From assembly GCA_021806565.1 (NCBI GenBank), contig JAJZXK010000022.1, positions 1-40,916 on the forward strand: a stretch of 40,916 nucleotides of DNA. Reading direction: 5' to 3'. This stretch comes from Bacillota bacterium (GTDB lineage: Bacteria > Bacillota > Sulfobacillia > RBS10-35 > JAJYVN01). Position 1 is the first letter of the stretch. Each line of letters begins with the position of its first letter. The position numbers were made by a program, and so were the translations under genes. Below, piece after piece: positions 1 through 6,862 of the stretch. The notes under the pieces were generated by a model that saw only the letters and a list, made by a program, of their open reading frames with translations, searched no databases and was not told the DNA's origin.

Positions 1-221
1 CCCACTCGCCCGCGATCCAGGCGCCGACCAACAACCCGACCCGGCCATCCTCTCCTCGTCGGTCAGCCGCTCACCTCGTGCCCGGCGCGCCTATACGCGC
101 CCCGGACCCGACTTTGCCGTGACCGTGCCGGCCCGCCGGCGGCTCCGAGCCACCCTGCGTGGTCCAGATCGGACCGGAACCGGGCGCACCGCTGCACACG
201 CCACTCCGCGGTCCCAGGGCC
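1..221. other. left edge, no confident gene
   Basis: No reading frame here is convincing. On the minus strand an ATG near 49 follows a GAGGAG run and would read leftward out of the window, so a gene start at the edge is possible but cannot be judged from about 16 codons. Plus-strand frames look like non-coding GC-rich sequence up to the tRNA promoter. Confidence 0.3.
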
Positions 222-250
222 TTGCGTCGATGATCGACGCCCGGTATAGT
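222..250 (+). promoter_or_regulatory. sigma-A type promoter of tRNA-Cys
   Basis: TTGCGT at 222-227 and TATAGT at 245-250 are separated by 17 nt, close to the housekeeping consensus. Transcription would begin near 257, about 30 nt before the tRNA. The promoter is outside the integrated element, so the host promoter still drives the tRNA after integration. Confidence 0.75.
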
Positions 251-289
251 GTTGGATGCGTCTGTGGCGCTCAGTGCCGCAATTCTCAT

Positions 290-364
290 GGCGACGTAGC
301 CAAGTGGTAAGGCAAGGGTCTGCAAAACCCTTATGCGGCGGTTCGAATCCGCCCGTCGCCTCCA
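290..364 (+). tRNA. tRNA-Cys (anticodon GCA)
   Basis: The sequence folds as a full cloverleaf. The 7-bp acceptor stem is GGCGACG with CGTCGCC, the anticodon stem AGGGT/ACCCT encloses loop CTGCAAA (anticodon GCA), and the T loop is TTCGAAT. The discriminator is T and CCA is encoded at 362-364. The 3' 49 nt are repeated at 10292-10340, so this tRNA is the integration site of the element that starts inside it. The 3' half is supplied by the element and restores an intact tRNA. Confidence 0.97.
316..364 (+). repeat. left attachment repeat (attL core) in tRNA-Cys
   Basis: These 49 bp are identical to 10292-10340. They cover the anticodon arm, T arm and 3' end of tRNA-Cys, the classic overlap for tyrosine-recombinase integration. 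Identity stops exactly at the CCA on one side and at GGGTCTGC on the other. The strand-exchange point within the repeat cannot be read from sequence. Confidence 0.93.
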
Positions 365-374
365 GAGACAGTAG

Positions 375-410
375 GGCTCCGGCCTAGAGCGACAAGGCCG
401 GAGCCTTTTT
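375..410 (+). terminator. Rho-independent terminator after tRNA-Cys
   Basis: A perfect 10-bp stem (GGCTCCGGCC at 375-384 with GGCCGGAGCC at 396-405) encloses an 11-nt loop and is followed by five T. It lies on the element side of attL, so it was brought in by the element. The host's original terminator is now at 10354-10382. Confidence 0.9.
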
Positions 411-428
411 CGTCCCTCCCCCTGTCGT

Positions 429-468
429 CGCCCGAAGTCGGCCCGAATCGGCCCAAAACGGCCCCCAT
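429..468. repeat. four helically phased 10-bp repeats near attL
   Basis: The units read roughly TCGCCCGAAG, TCGGCCCGAA, TCGGCCCAAA and ACGGCCCCCA, at exact 10-bp spacing. They sit between the tRNA terminator and the first integrase arm-type sites. Short phased direct repeats inside an attachment region are typical of excisionase (Xis/Cox-like) binding. No protein assignment is proven; the 3444-3659 product is the obvious candidate. Confidence 0.5.
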
Positions 469-480
469 CTGGCAAGGTGG

Positions 481-501
481 AACACCAAAAACACACCAAA
501 A
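481..501 (+). repeat. left arm-type sites, pair 1
   Basis: Two ACACCAAAA copies lie at 482-490 and 493-501, 11 bp apart. The 20 bases 481-500 are identical to 10215-10234 at the other end of the element. Identity at both ends, outside the 49-bp core repeat, fits arm-type binding sites for the element integrase. Confidence 0.65.
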
Positions 502-687
502 CGGGGCGGCGGCCAGGCGCGGGCGCCAACCACCTGTGCGTTGTGCGCCATGGCTTGGCGGGCGGGGCTGGCCCCGGCTGCGGAGCCGGCCGCACACCAA
601 GCGCCGCGCCGGGCGCCCCCCCCCTGCGGCGCACACCGGGCGCGGAACCCGCTGTGTGTTGCCCCGCAGGCGATTCCGGGTGTCGGC

Positions 688-719
688 ACACCAGAAAACA
701 CACCAAGAACACACCAAGG
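688..719 (+). repeat. left arm-type sites, triplet
   Basis: ACACCAGAA at 688-696, ACACCAAGA at 700-708 and ACACCAAGG at 711-719 share the ACACCA core, with 12 and 11 bp spacing. They lie directly downstream of the hicA stop codon and point the same way as the copies at 482-501 and 10216-10235. A lone ACACCAAGC occurs at 594-602. Confidence 0.5.
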
Positions 720-725
720 CGGACG

Positions 726-941
726 CTACAGGAGCGCGCGGAGGGCTTCGGCGGTGAGGCCGGCCTGCCGGAGCACGGACGCGAAGGTGGAGGGGAAGAG
801 CGGCTTGGCGCCGTGGAGCGGCACGGTGACGCGCTGGCCTGACGGCCCGGCAAGGCGGACGTGGCTGCCTGTCTGGCGCAGGACGGTGAAGCCGGCGCGC
901 TGAAGGGCATGGATGCATGCCGGCCCACTGGGCGGGCTCAC
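726..941 (-). CDS. hicA: HicA-family mRNA interferase toxin
   Basis: This 71-aa protein has the compact dsRBD-like HicA fold pattern: an ALQRAGF helix, then RQTGSHVRL with the catalytic His, then a TVPLHG strand and a C-terminal helix. HicA toxins cleave mRNA and are neutralised by HicB. The GTG start at 941 overlaps the hicB stop (GTGA), so translation is coupled and antitoxin is made first. There is no in-frame ATG. The gene is antisense to the rest of the element, close to attL, and probably stabilises the element by addiction. The family is clear; the activity is inferred. Confidence 0.88.
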   Translation of the reverse strand: MSPPSGPACIHALQRAGFTVLRQTGSHVRLAGPSGQRVTVPLHGAKPLFPSTFASVLRQAGLTAEALRALL

Positions 942-1195
942 TTCGGCGCGGGCACGGAGACGGTTTCGACGCGCACCGCATCGGGACGCGGGAGCGGTTC
1001 CCCGCGCGCGGCCATGTCTTCCAGGTTGAGGCGAATGGCGTCCTCCGCCATGCGCAGGGCTTCCCCCACGGTGTCCCCCTGCGTGAAGCAACCGTCTATG
1101 GCGGGCACAGACACGGCCCACCCGTGGCCTGCTTCGTCCCATTCGAGGACGACAGCGAACCGCAGGACCTTGGCGGTGCGCGTGGTCGTTGCCAT
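938..1195 (-). CDS. hicB: HicB-family antitoxin
   Basis: This 85-aa protein begins with a partial RNase-H-like HicB fold, FAVVLEWDEAGHGWAVSVPAIDGCFTQGDT, followed by the EALRMAEDAIRLNLEDM helix. HicB binds and inhibits HicA and often represses its own promoter. The C-terminus is short and shows no obvious HTH or RHH DNA-binding domain, so autoregulation may be weak or may need the complex. ATG 1195 follows a GGGGGAG ribosome site. It is the first gene of the two-gene hicBA unit on the minus strand. Confidence 0.88.
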   Translation of the reverse strand: MATTTRTAKVLRFAVVLEWDEAGHGWAVSVPAIDGCFTQGDTVGEALRMAEDAIRLNLEDMAARGEPLPRPDAVRVETVSVPAPK

Positions 1196-1331
1196 GGTGC
1201 ACTCCCCCGCCCCAGGATACCCACCGGCCCCGCCGCTTGCACCAGGAGAACGTATGCGCGTAGAAGAAGAGGGGAAGGGGCGCCCCGCCGCGCTGGGGAG
1301 CGGGAGGCGGAGCGCCAGAGGAGGAACGGCC

Positions 1332-2573
1332 ATGGCTTCGCGCACGGGGGGCGGCGCACCTGCTTCGGCGGAGTGCCCCGCCAGGACGTTTGAGCGCCGC
1401 GAGGCCGAGCGGATGCTGCGTCTGTACACCCGCCTTTGGGAGCCGCGCAACGCTGGCCCAGGAAGGCGGCGGGTGTGGCCCACGGACCCCGCCTTGGCGC
1501 AGGCGGTACAGAATTGGCGGGCGGTTGTGGGACTGTCGAAGGTGGCGCTGCCCGCCCCCGTGGTGAGCGGGCGCGGCCCGGACTGCCAGGCCCATGTCCT
1601 CGCGGGGATAGGGGGAGATGGCGCCCCGTCCGAGCCGCCGCGACTGACGGAGACGCCGGCGCTGGCCGCTGCCGTGCATGCCATTGCGGACGAATACGCC
1701 GAAGCCGATATGGCGAGTACGCCGGGCGACACGTCCTGGCGGGAACCGTTCGACCGGCGGCGCGCCGAGGCCGAGTCTGAGGCCGCGCGGCTGCAGTGGG
1801 AGAGCGCCCCGGAGGTGTGGGCGAAGTGGTGCTTCGGGCGGGTGTCCGGCGGGCGCATCCCCCAGGATTTGCTACGCGCGGCCGGCGTGGAGGCCGAAAG
1901 CAATGTGCGCCAACAAGTCTTCTTGGGTGGGCGGGACGCCCCGGCGGAGGCGTTCCTGCGGTTCCTCGTTGCGTTCGGCGGGGAGCGCCCCGACGCGCCC
2001 CGGCGCCCCCGCGAGGCCCGACCGCTGGTGGAGATATTCGCGCCCGAGCACCTGCCCGCAGTGATACGGACCTGCGTGGCACAAGGCCGCGCCTTCGTGC
2101 TGCCCCCTGGCCGAACACCTGAAATGGCCCTGGCGGGGGAAGCACACGGGAACGCCATGCGGCTCCTGGAGGAAATGAAACGCCGCGTTCACAACGCGAA
2201 GCGCACCCTCGAACCGGAGGAGGTGGAAAGCATGCTTGCCGGCGCATGGCTGGAACTGAACAAACGGTGGTTGGTGGCATTGCAGGAGCATGGCTTCGGA
2301 CCGGGCGACGAGCCGCCGCACGTCTACCTTCGGCTGACGCCGGACACGGACTTCCGCGAGGCGGCGGCGGACCTGGAGCGCGCCGGGGAGCGGGGACTTG
2401 CGGGGAGCAAGCCGGGAAGCGGGCGCCGCAAGGAGACGGCGGCGGACGCGGAGTGGCTGCTTGAGACGTGGCCCCTGTGGTACAGGACGCACATTGGGGA
2501 CGAGTCGCAACCCACGGACGGGAGCACCAAAGACCGAATCGCCGCGCTGACGAGGGCGCTGGTGGCGGAATAG
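1332..2573 (+). CDS. unknown 413-aa element protein
   Basis: I do not recognise this family. The start at ATG 1332 is favoured by the strong GAGGAGGAAC site just upstream; an in-frame ATG at 1254 is an alternative. The protein is soluble-looking and charged, with no membrane segments or signal peptide. The N-terminal part is basic and Trp-containing, and the C-terminal part has long helices (near residues 275-305) and ends in a Trp-rich WLLETWPLWYRTH stretch. It sits between hicBA and the primase module, where an accessory replication or regulatory gene would be expected, but no motif supports a specific role. Confidence 0.7.
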   Translation: MASRTGGGAPASAECPARTFERREAERMLRLYTRLWEPRNAGPGRRRVWPTDPALAQAVQNWRAVVGLSKVALPAPVVSGRGPDCQAHVLAGIGGDGAPSEPPRLTETPALAAAVHAIADEYAEADMASTPGDTSWREPFDRRRAEAESEAARLQWESAPEVWAKWCFGRVSGGRIPQDLLRAAGVEAESNVRQQVFLGGRDAPAEAFLRFLVAFGGERPDAPRRPREARPLVEIFAPEHLPAVIRTCVAQGRAFVLPPGRTPEMALAGEAHGNAMRLLEEMKRRVHNAKRTLEPEEVESMLAGAWLELNKRWLVALQEHGFGPGDEPPHVYLRLTPDTDFREAAADLERAGERGLAGSKPGSGRRKETAADAEWLLETWPLWYRTHIGDESQPTDGSTKDRIAALTRALVAE

Positions 2574-2680
2574 TCCGCGATATGGCCCCCATTTCCCGTG
2601 GCTGAACGCAGAGTCAGGAGGCGAGATACTGTCCCTGCACCCGGACGCGGCCTAGAGCCGCAGGCGGTGCAGGTGAATGC

Positions 2681-2953
2681 ATGACCATGACGCAGGACGG
2701 AGGCCCCGTGGCGACATGGCGCCGGGCGCGGGGGTGGACGCGGCGCGACCTGGCCCAGGCGGCAGGATGTGGATATGCGACCGCCGCCAATGCGGAGCTA
2801 GGCGTGCCGGCGACCGTGCCGATGGCGGTGCTGGACCTGGCGGAGCGCCTGGACGGCCCAGATGTGGCGGACGGGCTGCGCCGGGACTACGCCGAGTGGC
2901 GACGGGGCATGGGCGACGCCCTGCTGGCCGTGGCCGGGGGGCGGACCGCGTGA
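2681..2953 (+). CDS. Xre-type helix-turn-helix regulator
   Basis: This 90-aa protein carries one helix-turn-helix near residues 12-50 (WRRARGWTRRDLAQAAGCGYATAANAE), followed by VPMAVLDLAERLDG, a layout common in Cro/C1-type repressors. It opens a run of four genes joined by 4-nt overlaps that ends with the primase. It is therefore the likely regulator of that module. ATG 2681 follows AGGTGA at short distance. Its target operator is not identified; no clear promoter was found in 2574-2680. Confidence 0.75.
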   Translation: MTMTQDGGPVATWRRARGWTRRDLAQAAGCGYATAANAELGVPATVPMAVLDLAERLDGPDVADGLRRDYAEWRRGMGDALLAVAGGRTA

Positions 2954-3447
2954 CGCGACGGCCGCCCCGACGACGCAGGACGGCCGCCTACCCCGGCCAC
3001 ATGGTATCACGCGGACGGCCCGTGTACGCCATGACCCCACGCGGACCTGTGGTGACTGGTCGCATCGTGACCGACGACGGCGGCCGGCGAGTGCTGGAGT
3101 GCCACCGCGACCCGGCCCGCCACATGCTTCGGCTCCCCCGCCCCGCATGGGCACTAGACGCAGGCGCGCTGCGGGACGCCGCGGAGGCCGGGTGCGCCAC
3201 GGTGCGTATCGTGACCGACGCGGGGCCGTGGGAGGTGCCGCTGCGCCTGTGGCGTGACCGGGGGATACCCCTGGACCGTGGCCACGGCGCCCAGGTGGCC
3301 CTGCCGGTGGACTCGTGGCCCGTGACCCCGGCCGGACCCCGGCCCGAGGACCCCGAGCGCGAGGCCCGGCCCGTGGCGGTGCCCGTGTCCCTGCTGCCGG
3401 ATGAGGACCTGCGCGAACCCGTGACGGCCGGGCGGTGGTGGACATGA
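2950..3447 (+). CDS. unknown 165-aa element protein
   Basis: The GTG start at 2950 overlaps the previous stop (GTGA), and its own stop overlaps the next ATG, so it is translationally coupled on both sides. ATG 3001 is an alternative start. The first 17 residues are very Arg-rich. The remainder alternates short beta-like strands (VVTGRIVTDDGGRRVLECH, CATVRIVTDAGPWEVPLRLW), suggesting a small beta-rich domain. I do not recognise the family. Its place between a repressor and an excisionase-like gene suggests a role in element maintenance or control. Confidence 0.7.
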   Translation: MTRRPPRRRRTAAYPGHMVSRGRPVYAMTPRGPVVTGRIVTDDGGRRVLECHRDPARHMLRLPRPAWALDAGALRDAAEAGCATVRIVTDAGPWEVPLRLWRDRGIPLDRGHGAQVALPVDSWPVTPAGPRPEDPEREARPVAVPVSLLPDEDLREPVTAGRWWT

Positions 3448-3659
3448 CCACTGCCCCCGGCCCCGCCCCGCTCCCCCGGCTGCTGAGCCTGGACGAGACG
3501 TGCGCCGTCCTGGGGGTGCGGCGGGACCTGCTGTTTGCGGAGGTGCTGCCGCACCTGCCGACCGTGCGCATCGGCCGGAGGAGACTAGTCCACCCGGACG
3601 ACTTGCGCGCATACGTGGACGCCCGCCGCGGTGCGGTGGCCGGGAGTGAGCGCGCATGA
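3444..3659 (+). CDS. excisionase-like winged-HTH protein
   Basis: This 71-aa protein matches the small MerR/excisionase-type helix-turn-helix (HTH_17) pattern: LLSLDETCAVLGVRRDLLF, then PTVRIGRRRLVHPDDLRAYVDARR, where the RIGRRR wing and the DL..Y helix are typical. Such proteins act as recombination directionality factors or plasmid regulators. Starts are possible at GTG 3435, GTG 3438 or ATG 3444; ATG 3444 forms an ATGA overlap with the previous stop. It overlaps the primase start by 4 nt. The 10-bp phased repeats at 429-468 are a candidate binding site. Confidence 0.75.
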   Translation: MTTAPGPAPLPRLLSLDETCAVLGVRRDLLFAEVLPHLPTVRIGRRRLVHPDDLRAYVDARRGAVAGSERA

Positions 3660-5050
3660 GCGCGACGGCCGCCCTGGCCCTGACCGACACAGGATATGCC
3701 GTCGTGCCGCTGGTGCCGGCCACGAAGCGCCCTGCGGTGGCGTGGCGTGGCCGCACCGGCCCGGCCACCCGGCGCGCACTGGAAGTCTGGTTCCGCGACG
3801 GCCGGCGGGGTGTCGGTGTGCTGACCGGCGCCCCGTCCGGCGGGCTGGCCGTCTTGGACTTCGACGGCCCCGAGGCCGAGCGATGGGCTGCTGGTGCCGC
3901 GCTGCCCCTGGCCCCCGAGGTGAGGACGGCGCGCGGCCGTCACCTGTGGTATCGCGCGCCCGCGACACTGCCGAGCGGTACGGCCATCCTGGGGGTGCGT
4001 GGACTGGACCTGCGCGGCGCGGGCGGGCTGGTTGTCGCGCCCGATTCCGTCCACCCGTCCGGCCGCCCATACGAATGGGTGCGCCCGCCGTGGGACTGCG
4101 CGCCCCCGCCGCTGCCGGAGCGGCTGGTTGCGGACCTGCTGCTGCCGTCGTGGCACCGGGACGGGGTGGACGTATTCGCGCTACTGGACGGCGTGGAGGA
4201 GGGCCGCCGAAACGACGCGGCGGCCCGCGTGGCGGGGCACTTCCTGGCCCGTGGACTGGCCGGCGCTGCGCTGCGGGTGGCGGTGTGCGACTGGAACGCG
4301 CGGAACCGCCCGCCGCTGCCGGCGCGCGAACTGGAGTCGGTGATACGCAGTATCGAGCGCCGCGAGGCGCGGAAGGGCGCCGAATCGCGCGAACACCTGC
4401 GGCCCGCGCTGGAGGCCGCCTGGACGGAGCGGCCCCGGTGGGGAGCGCGCGCGGGCGCGGACGCTGACGTGTACGCGGCCCACCTGCGCATCGCGTGGCG
4501 CGCCGGCCGGCTGACGTGGCACGCCAGCATTCGGGACCTGGCGGTGGAGGCGTGGACCGGCCAATGGACCGCACGGGTTGCGACCGCGCGACTGCTGGAC
4601 GCCGGCCTGCTGGAGCGCGTCCGTGCCGCTGAGGGTGTCCATGCATCCGTCTTCGCCCTGCCAGCCGCCGTCGTCTCTCCCGTCCCTTCGGACCCTCCGG
4701 CCGGGGACCCGGATAGGAACAGGGAGAGTGGTTGGATTCCCCCAGAAGAAGAGGCCCTGAGCGGTGAGGAGCGGGCGGCGCTGGCCGTACTTCGGCGCCT
4801 GAGTACGGTGTCGGCCGTTGGCGTGGCGCTGGCGCTGGGCGTGGATAACAAGGGCGCGGCGGCCCGCCTGCGCGCCCTGGAGGCCCTGGGGCTGGCCGAG
4901 GAGACGCGCGAGGGCTGGCGAGCGGCCGAGGGCGATGCGCGCGCCCTGGAGGCCCGTCGGACGGCCCGGGCTGCCGAACGAGAAAGACTGCGGGACCAAT
5001 TCGAGGATGAGCGCCTGGCGTGGCGAGCCCGGGTGGCGCGGGGACGCTGA
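3656..5050 (+). CDS. bifunctional DNA primase/polymerase (prim-pol)
   Basis: This 464-aa protein begins with a prim-pol (archaeo-eukaryotic primase) domain over residues 1-165. The metal-binding pair is LDFD (D68, D70), the catalytic His lies in GRHLWY (H96), and an Asp lies in GLDLRG (D118), followed by a GGLVVAPDS strand. Residues about 175-235 fit a PriCT-type domain (GRRNDAAARVAGHFL ... ELESVIRSI). Residues 270-340 look like a winged helix. No Walker A or helicase domain is present, unlike many plasmid prim-pols, so unwinding would need another protein. It probably replicates or primes the element. ATG 3656 overlaps the upstream stop (ATGA). Confidence 0.92.
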   Translation: MSATAALALTDTGYAVVPLVPATKRPAVAWRGRTGPATRRALEVWFRDGRRGVGVLTGAPSGGLAVLDFDGPEAERWAAGAALPLAPEVRTARGRHLWYRAPATLPSGTAILGVRGLDLRGAGGLVVAPDSVHPSGRPYEWVRPPWDCAPPPLPERLVADLLLPSWHRDGVDVFALLDGVEEGRRNDAAARVAGHFLARGLAGAALRVAVCDWNARNRPPLPARELESVIRSIERREARKGAESREHLRPALEAAWTERPRWGARAGADADVYAAHLRIAWRAGRLTWHASIRDLAVEAWTGQWTARVATARLLDAGLLERVRAAEGVHASVFALPAAVVSPVPSDPPAGDPDRNRESGWIPPEEEALSGEERAALAVLRRLSTVSAVGVALALGVDNKGAAARLRALEALGLAEETREGWRAAEGDARALEARRTARAAERERLRDQFEDERLAWRARVARGR

Positions 5051-5065
5051 CGCGGCTGCACTGTG

Positions 5066-5107
5066 TCACGTGTGCCGCACGTGCATAGCACGTGCAAAGC
5101 ACGCGCA
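5066..5107 (+). repeat. four 11-bp iteron-like repeats
   Basis: CACGTG-type cores recur at exactly 11-bp spacing: CACGTG at 5067, 5078 and 5089, and CACGCG at 5100. The middle units are GCACGTGCATA and GCACGTGCAAA. The array begins 16 bp after the primase stop and ends before the next ribosome site. Repeats on one face of the helix next to a primase gene are what replication iterons or a multi-site operator look like. The CACGTG core is itself palindromic. Confidence 0.7.
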
Positions 5108-5131
5108 GACGCGACGAAGGGGGCGGGGATA

Positions 5132-5428
5132 GTGAATCGGCGGGAGCGGGAGCGGTTGGCGGATGCACTGGATTCGGCGGGGTTGGCGCTGCGGCACGCG
5201 GGCGCGGCGTTGGGCGAGGCGGTGGAGGCCCTGCGGGACGTGACGCCCACGCTGCCAGACAGGGTGGCGCGCGCCCTGCGGCAACGTCCGGGCCAGGCGC
5301 GGGGCCGAACCACGAGTGAGGTGGTTCGCGTCGTGCGGGGGGCGGACGGGAGCCTGCATGCGGTTGTCGTTCCCGCGCCGGACGGAGGCGCCGAGGAATG
5401 GTGCCGCCCGGACCCAGGCCCGTTCTGA
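5132..5428 (+). CDS. unknown 98-aa element protein
   Basis: Start GTG 5132 follows GGGGGCGGGG and lies just after the iteron-like array. An upstream in-frame start at 5063 would run through the repeats and is less likely. The N-terminal half is an Ala-rich amphipathic helix (ERERLADALDSAGLALRHAGAALGEAVEAL), which could be a coiled coil. A linker and a short beta-like segment (SEVVRVVRGADGSLHAVVVP) follow. I do not recognise the family. Confidence 0.6.
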   Translation: MNRRERERLADALDSAGLALRHAGAALGEAVEALRDVTPTLPDRVARALRQRPGQARGRTTSEVVRVVRGADGSLHAVVVPAPDGGAEEWCRPDPGPF

Positions 5429-5451
5429 GGCCCCTTGGGAGGTGTAGGGCG

Positions 5452-5613
5452 GTGGCGCAGGTGTTGGGCGTAACCTGTCCGCGTTGCCGGCGGTTCCTTG
5501 GGGCTGTGCTGTCGGGGGTGCGGGTGCGCTGCCCGGACTGTCACACGTGGACAAAGCCCACGGGCGCCCCGCAGAGGCCCACGGCTGCCCCGAAGGGAGG
5601 TGGGGCGGCGTGA
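5452..5613 (+). CDS. small zinc-ribbon protein
   Basis: This 53-aa protein has two cysteine pairs, CPRC and CPDC, 18 residues apart (GVTCPRCRRFLG ... VRVRCPDCHTW), forming a likely zinc ribbon. The spacing recalls the Com-type regulators of Mu-like phages, which bind RNA or DNA, but the match is only by eye. GTG 5452 lies behind TTGGGAGG. The stop overlaps the next small frame (TGATG). Confidence 0.6.
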   Translation: MAQVLGVTCPRCRRFLGAVLSGVRVRCPDCHTWTKPTGAPQRPTAAPKGGGAA

Positions 5614-5678
5614 TGCTCCTGGAAGCCGCCGTCGCCGTGCTGGCCCTGCTTGGGCTGCCACGCTGGCCCTGGAGGTAG
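5613..5678 (+). CDS. possible 21-aa hydrophobic peptide
   Basis: A 21-codon frame starts at ATG 5613, overlapping the upstream stop, with a strong AAGGGAGG ribosome site. It encodes one continuous hydrophobic stretch, EAAVAVLALLGL, followed by a Trp/Arg end, so the product would be a single-span membrane peptide. The strong site and coupling argue for translation; the short length makes it uncertain. Confidence 0.35.
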   Translation: MLLEAAVAVLALLGLPRWPWR

Positions 5679-5857
5679 CGCAGTCGCAACCTACACATAA
5701 TCACTGACTATGACTGCGATGTGAGCATTCACAGGACGTGACGTTGCACGCTACGCACCGAAGCAGACAACGCGAGGAGATACGCCACAATACTACACAT
5801 CGCTGATGAGGGCTACTGCGCCGATGCGGCGCATGGCTAGTAACTATCGCAGTCGCA
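5679..5857. promoter_or_regulatory. control region with three CGCAGTCGCA-type boxes
   Basis: This gene-free stretch is less GC-rich than its surroundings. It has CGCAGTCGCA at 5679-5688 and again at 5848-5857, plus the reverse-oriented TGACTGCGATG at 5711-5721. Three related boxes around an intergenic region before a new operon look like operator sites for a dimeric regulator. The 5886-6263 protein (HTH plus RHH) is the natural candidate for binding them. I could not find a convincing -35/-10 pair. Confidence 0.45.
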
Positions 5858-5885
5858 TGATACACTGGGCGCGGAGGTGGGCCGG

Positions 5886-6263
5886 GTGGCACGGGCTGGG
5901 GTGGCGGAGCGGGAGCGGGCTTTGGCCATGTTGGAGGAGGGCCGGACGCTGGCGGAGGTGGCGGAGGCGGTGGGCGTCCACCGGGCGACCGTGGCCCGCT
6001 GGAAGGCTGCCGGTGCCCAGGCGGGGGCGGACGGCCCGAGCGATGCCCTAGACGGACGGGAACCCTCGGAGGCTCCCCAGGAAGCGGGTGGCGAGGTGGC
6101 GCCCACGGAGGCCCGCCCACGGGCGCCGAAGACGCGGCGCATGTCGGCCGCCTTCTACCTGCCCGTGGCGATGGTGGCCCGCCTGGACGCCATGGCGGAG
6201 GCGGAGGGTGTGCCGGTGTCGGCCGTGGTGGAGCGGCTGTTGAGGCAGGCCCTAGGCGAGTAA
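5886..6263 (+). CDS. HTH plus ribbon-helix-helix DNA-binding protein
   Basis: This 125-aa protein has an N-terminal homeodomain-like HTH (RALAMLEEGRTLAEVAEAVGVHRATVARWKAAG, about residues 9-45). An Ala/Pro/Glu-rich linker follows, then a C-terminal ribbon-helix-helix segment (RRMSAAFYLPVAMVARLDAMAEAEGVPVSAVVERLLRQAL). The two DNA-binding modules on one chain suggest a regulator or partition-type protein. GTG 5886 is chosen because GGAGG lies 8 nt upstream; GTG 5877 is also in frame. It leads the late-gene half of the element. Confidence 0.7.
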   Translation: MARAGVAERERALAMLEEGRTLAEVAEAVGVHRATVARWKAAGAQAGADGPSDALDGREPSEAPQEAGGEVAPTEARPRAPKTRRMSAAFYLPVAMVARLDAMAEAEGVPVSAVVERLLRQALGE

Positions 6264-6445
6264 TGCGCCAGGCAGCCTTCCGCTGAGAAGCCCGGAGGTG
6301 CGCTTTCTGCGCCGTTGGTGAGTGGATGAGGCCCACGAAGAGGCAAAACGCAGCCATGGCCATCCTAGCGCCCCTGGTGGCATTCGTGCGGGGGAGCGGC
6401 GTTGTGCGGAGCGGAAAGCGGGGGCTCGAAGGGGGTTGGGGGGCA

Positions 6446-6856
6446 ATGGCTGCGACGAAGCGGCCAAGACGGAACAGTAGCGGAACAGGAACGCGGCCGG
6501 CGCCTTCGGGTGCCTGGCGGCCGGGACAGAGCGGGAATCCCCGGGGGCGCCCACCGCTGGACGTTCACGTAAGGGAACTGGCCCGCGCGCATACGGAGGC
6601 AGCCATCCTCGCGCTGGTGGAGGTGGCCACCAACCCCGAGCAACGAGGCTCCGACCGCACGGCGGCTGCGGTGGCCATCCTGGACCGTGGGTGGGGCCGG
6701 CCGACGGAGCGCGTGGAGCAGGAAGTCGCAGTGGAGGCGGTCGTGCGCGACGTGCAGACGGAACGCGACGAAGCGGCCAAGGAGATTCTCCGGCAACTGT
6801 TCCCGTTGGCCGAAGAGGGCATGCAGATAGAGACGGGCGCGCCGGTGGAGGGGTGA
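6446..6856 (+). CDS. DUF5681-type phage protein
   Basis: This 136-aa protein carries the signature WRPGQSGNPRGRPP near residues 23-36, typical of DUF5681 proteins found beside phage packaging genes. It then has helices (REL..AHTEAAILALVEVATNP) and a TAAAVAILDRGWGRP segment seen in small-terminase-like proteins. Molecular function is not established for the family. ATG 6446 is favoured by GAAGGGGG upstream; ATG 6326 and 6356 are in frame. It stops 6 nt before the next gene, so the two may work together. Confidence 0.7.
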   Translation: MAATKRPRRNSSGTGTRPAPSGAWRPGQSGNPRGRPPLDVHVRELARAHTEAAILALVEVATNPEQRGSDRTAAAVAILDRGWGRPTERVEQEVAVEAVVRDVQTERDEAAKEILRQLFPLAEEGMQIETGAPVEG

Positions 6857-6862
6857 CACCAA

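Noticed and set aside
71..928. 285-aa minus-strand frame over the tRNA-Cys region
   Set aside because: It runs antisense through the tRNA, its terminator and the arm sites, has no domain, and its composition is that of a random high-GC frame. hicA occupies part of the same strand in another frame.
1096..2592. 498-aa minus-strand frame opposite the 413-aa element protein
   Set aside because: Pro/Arg-rich shadow translation without a ribosome site; the plus-strand frame has a strong site and balanced composition.
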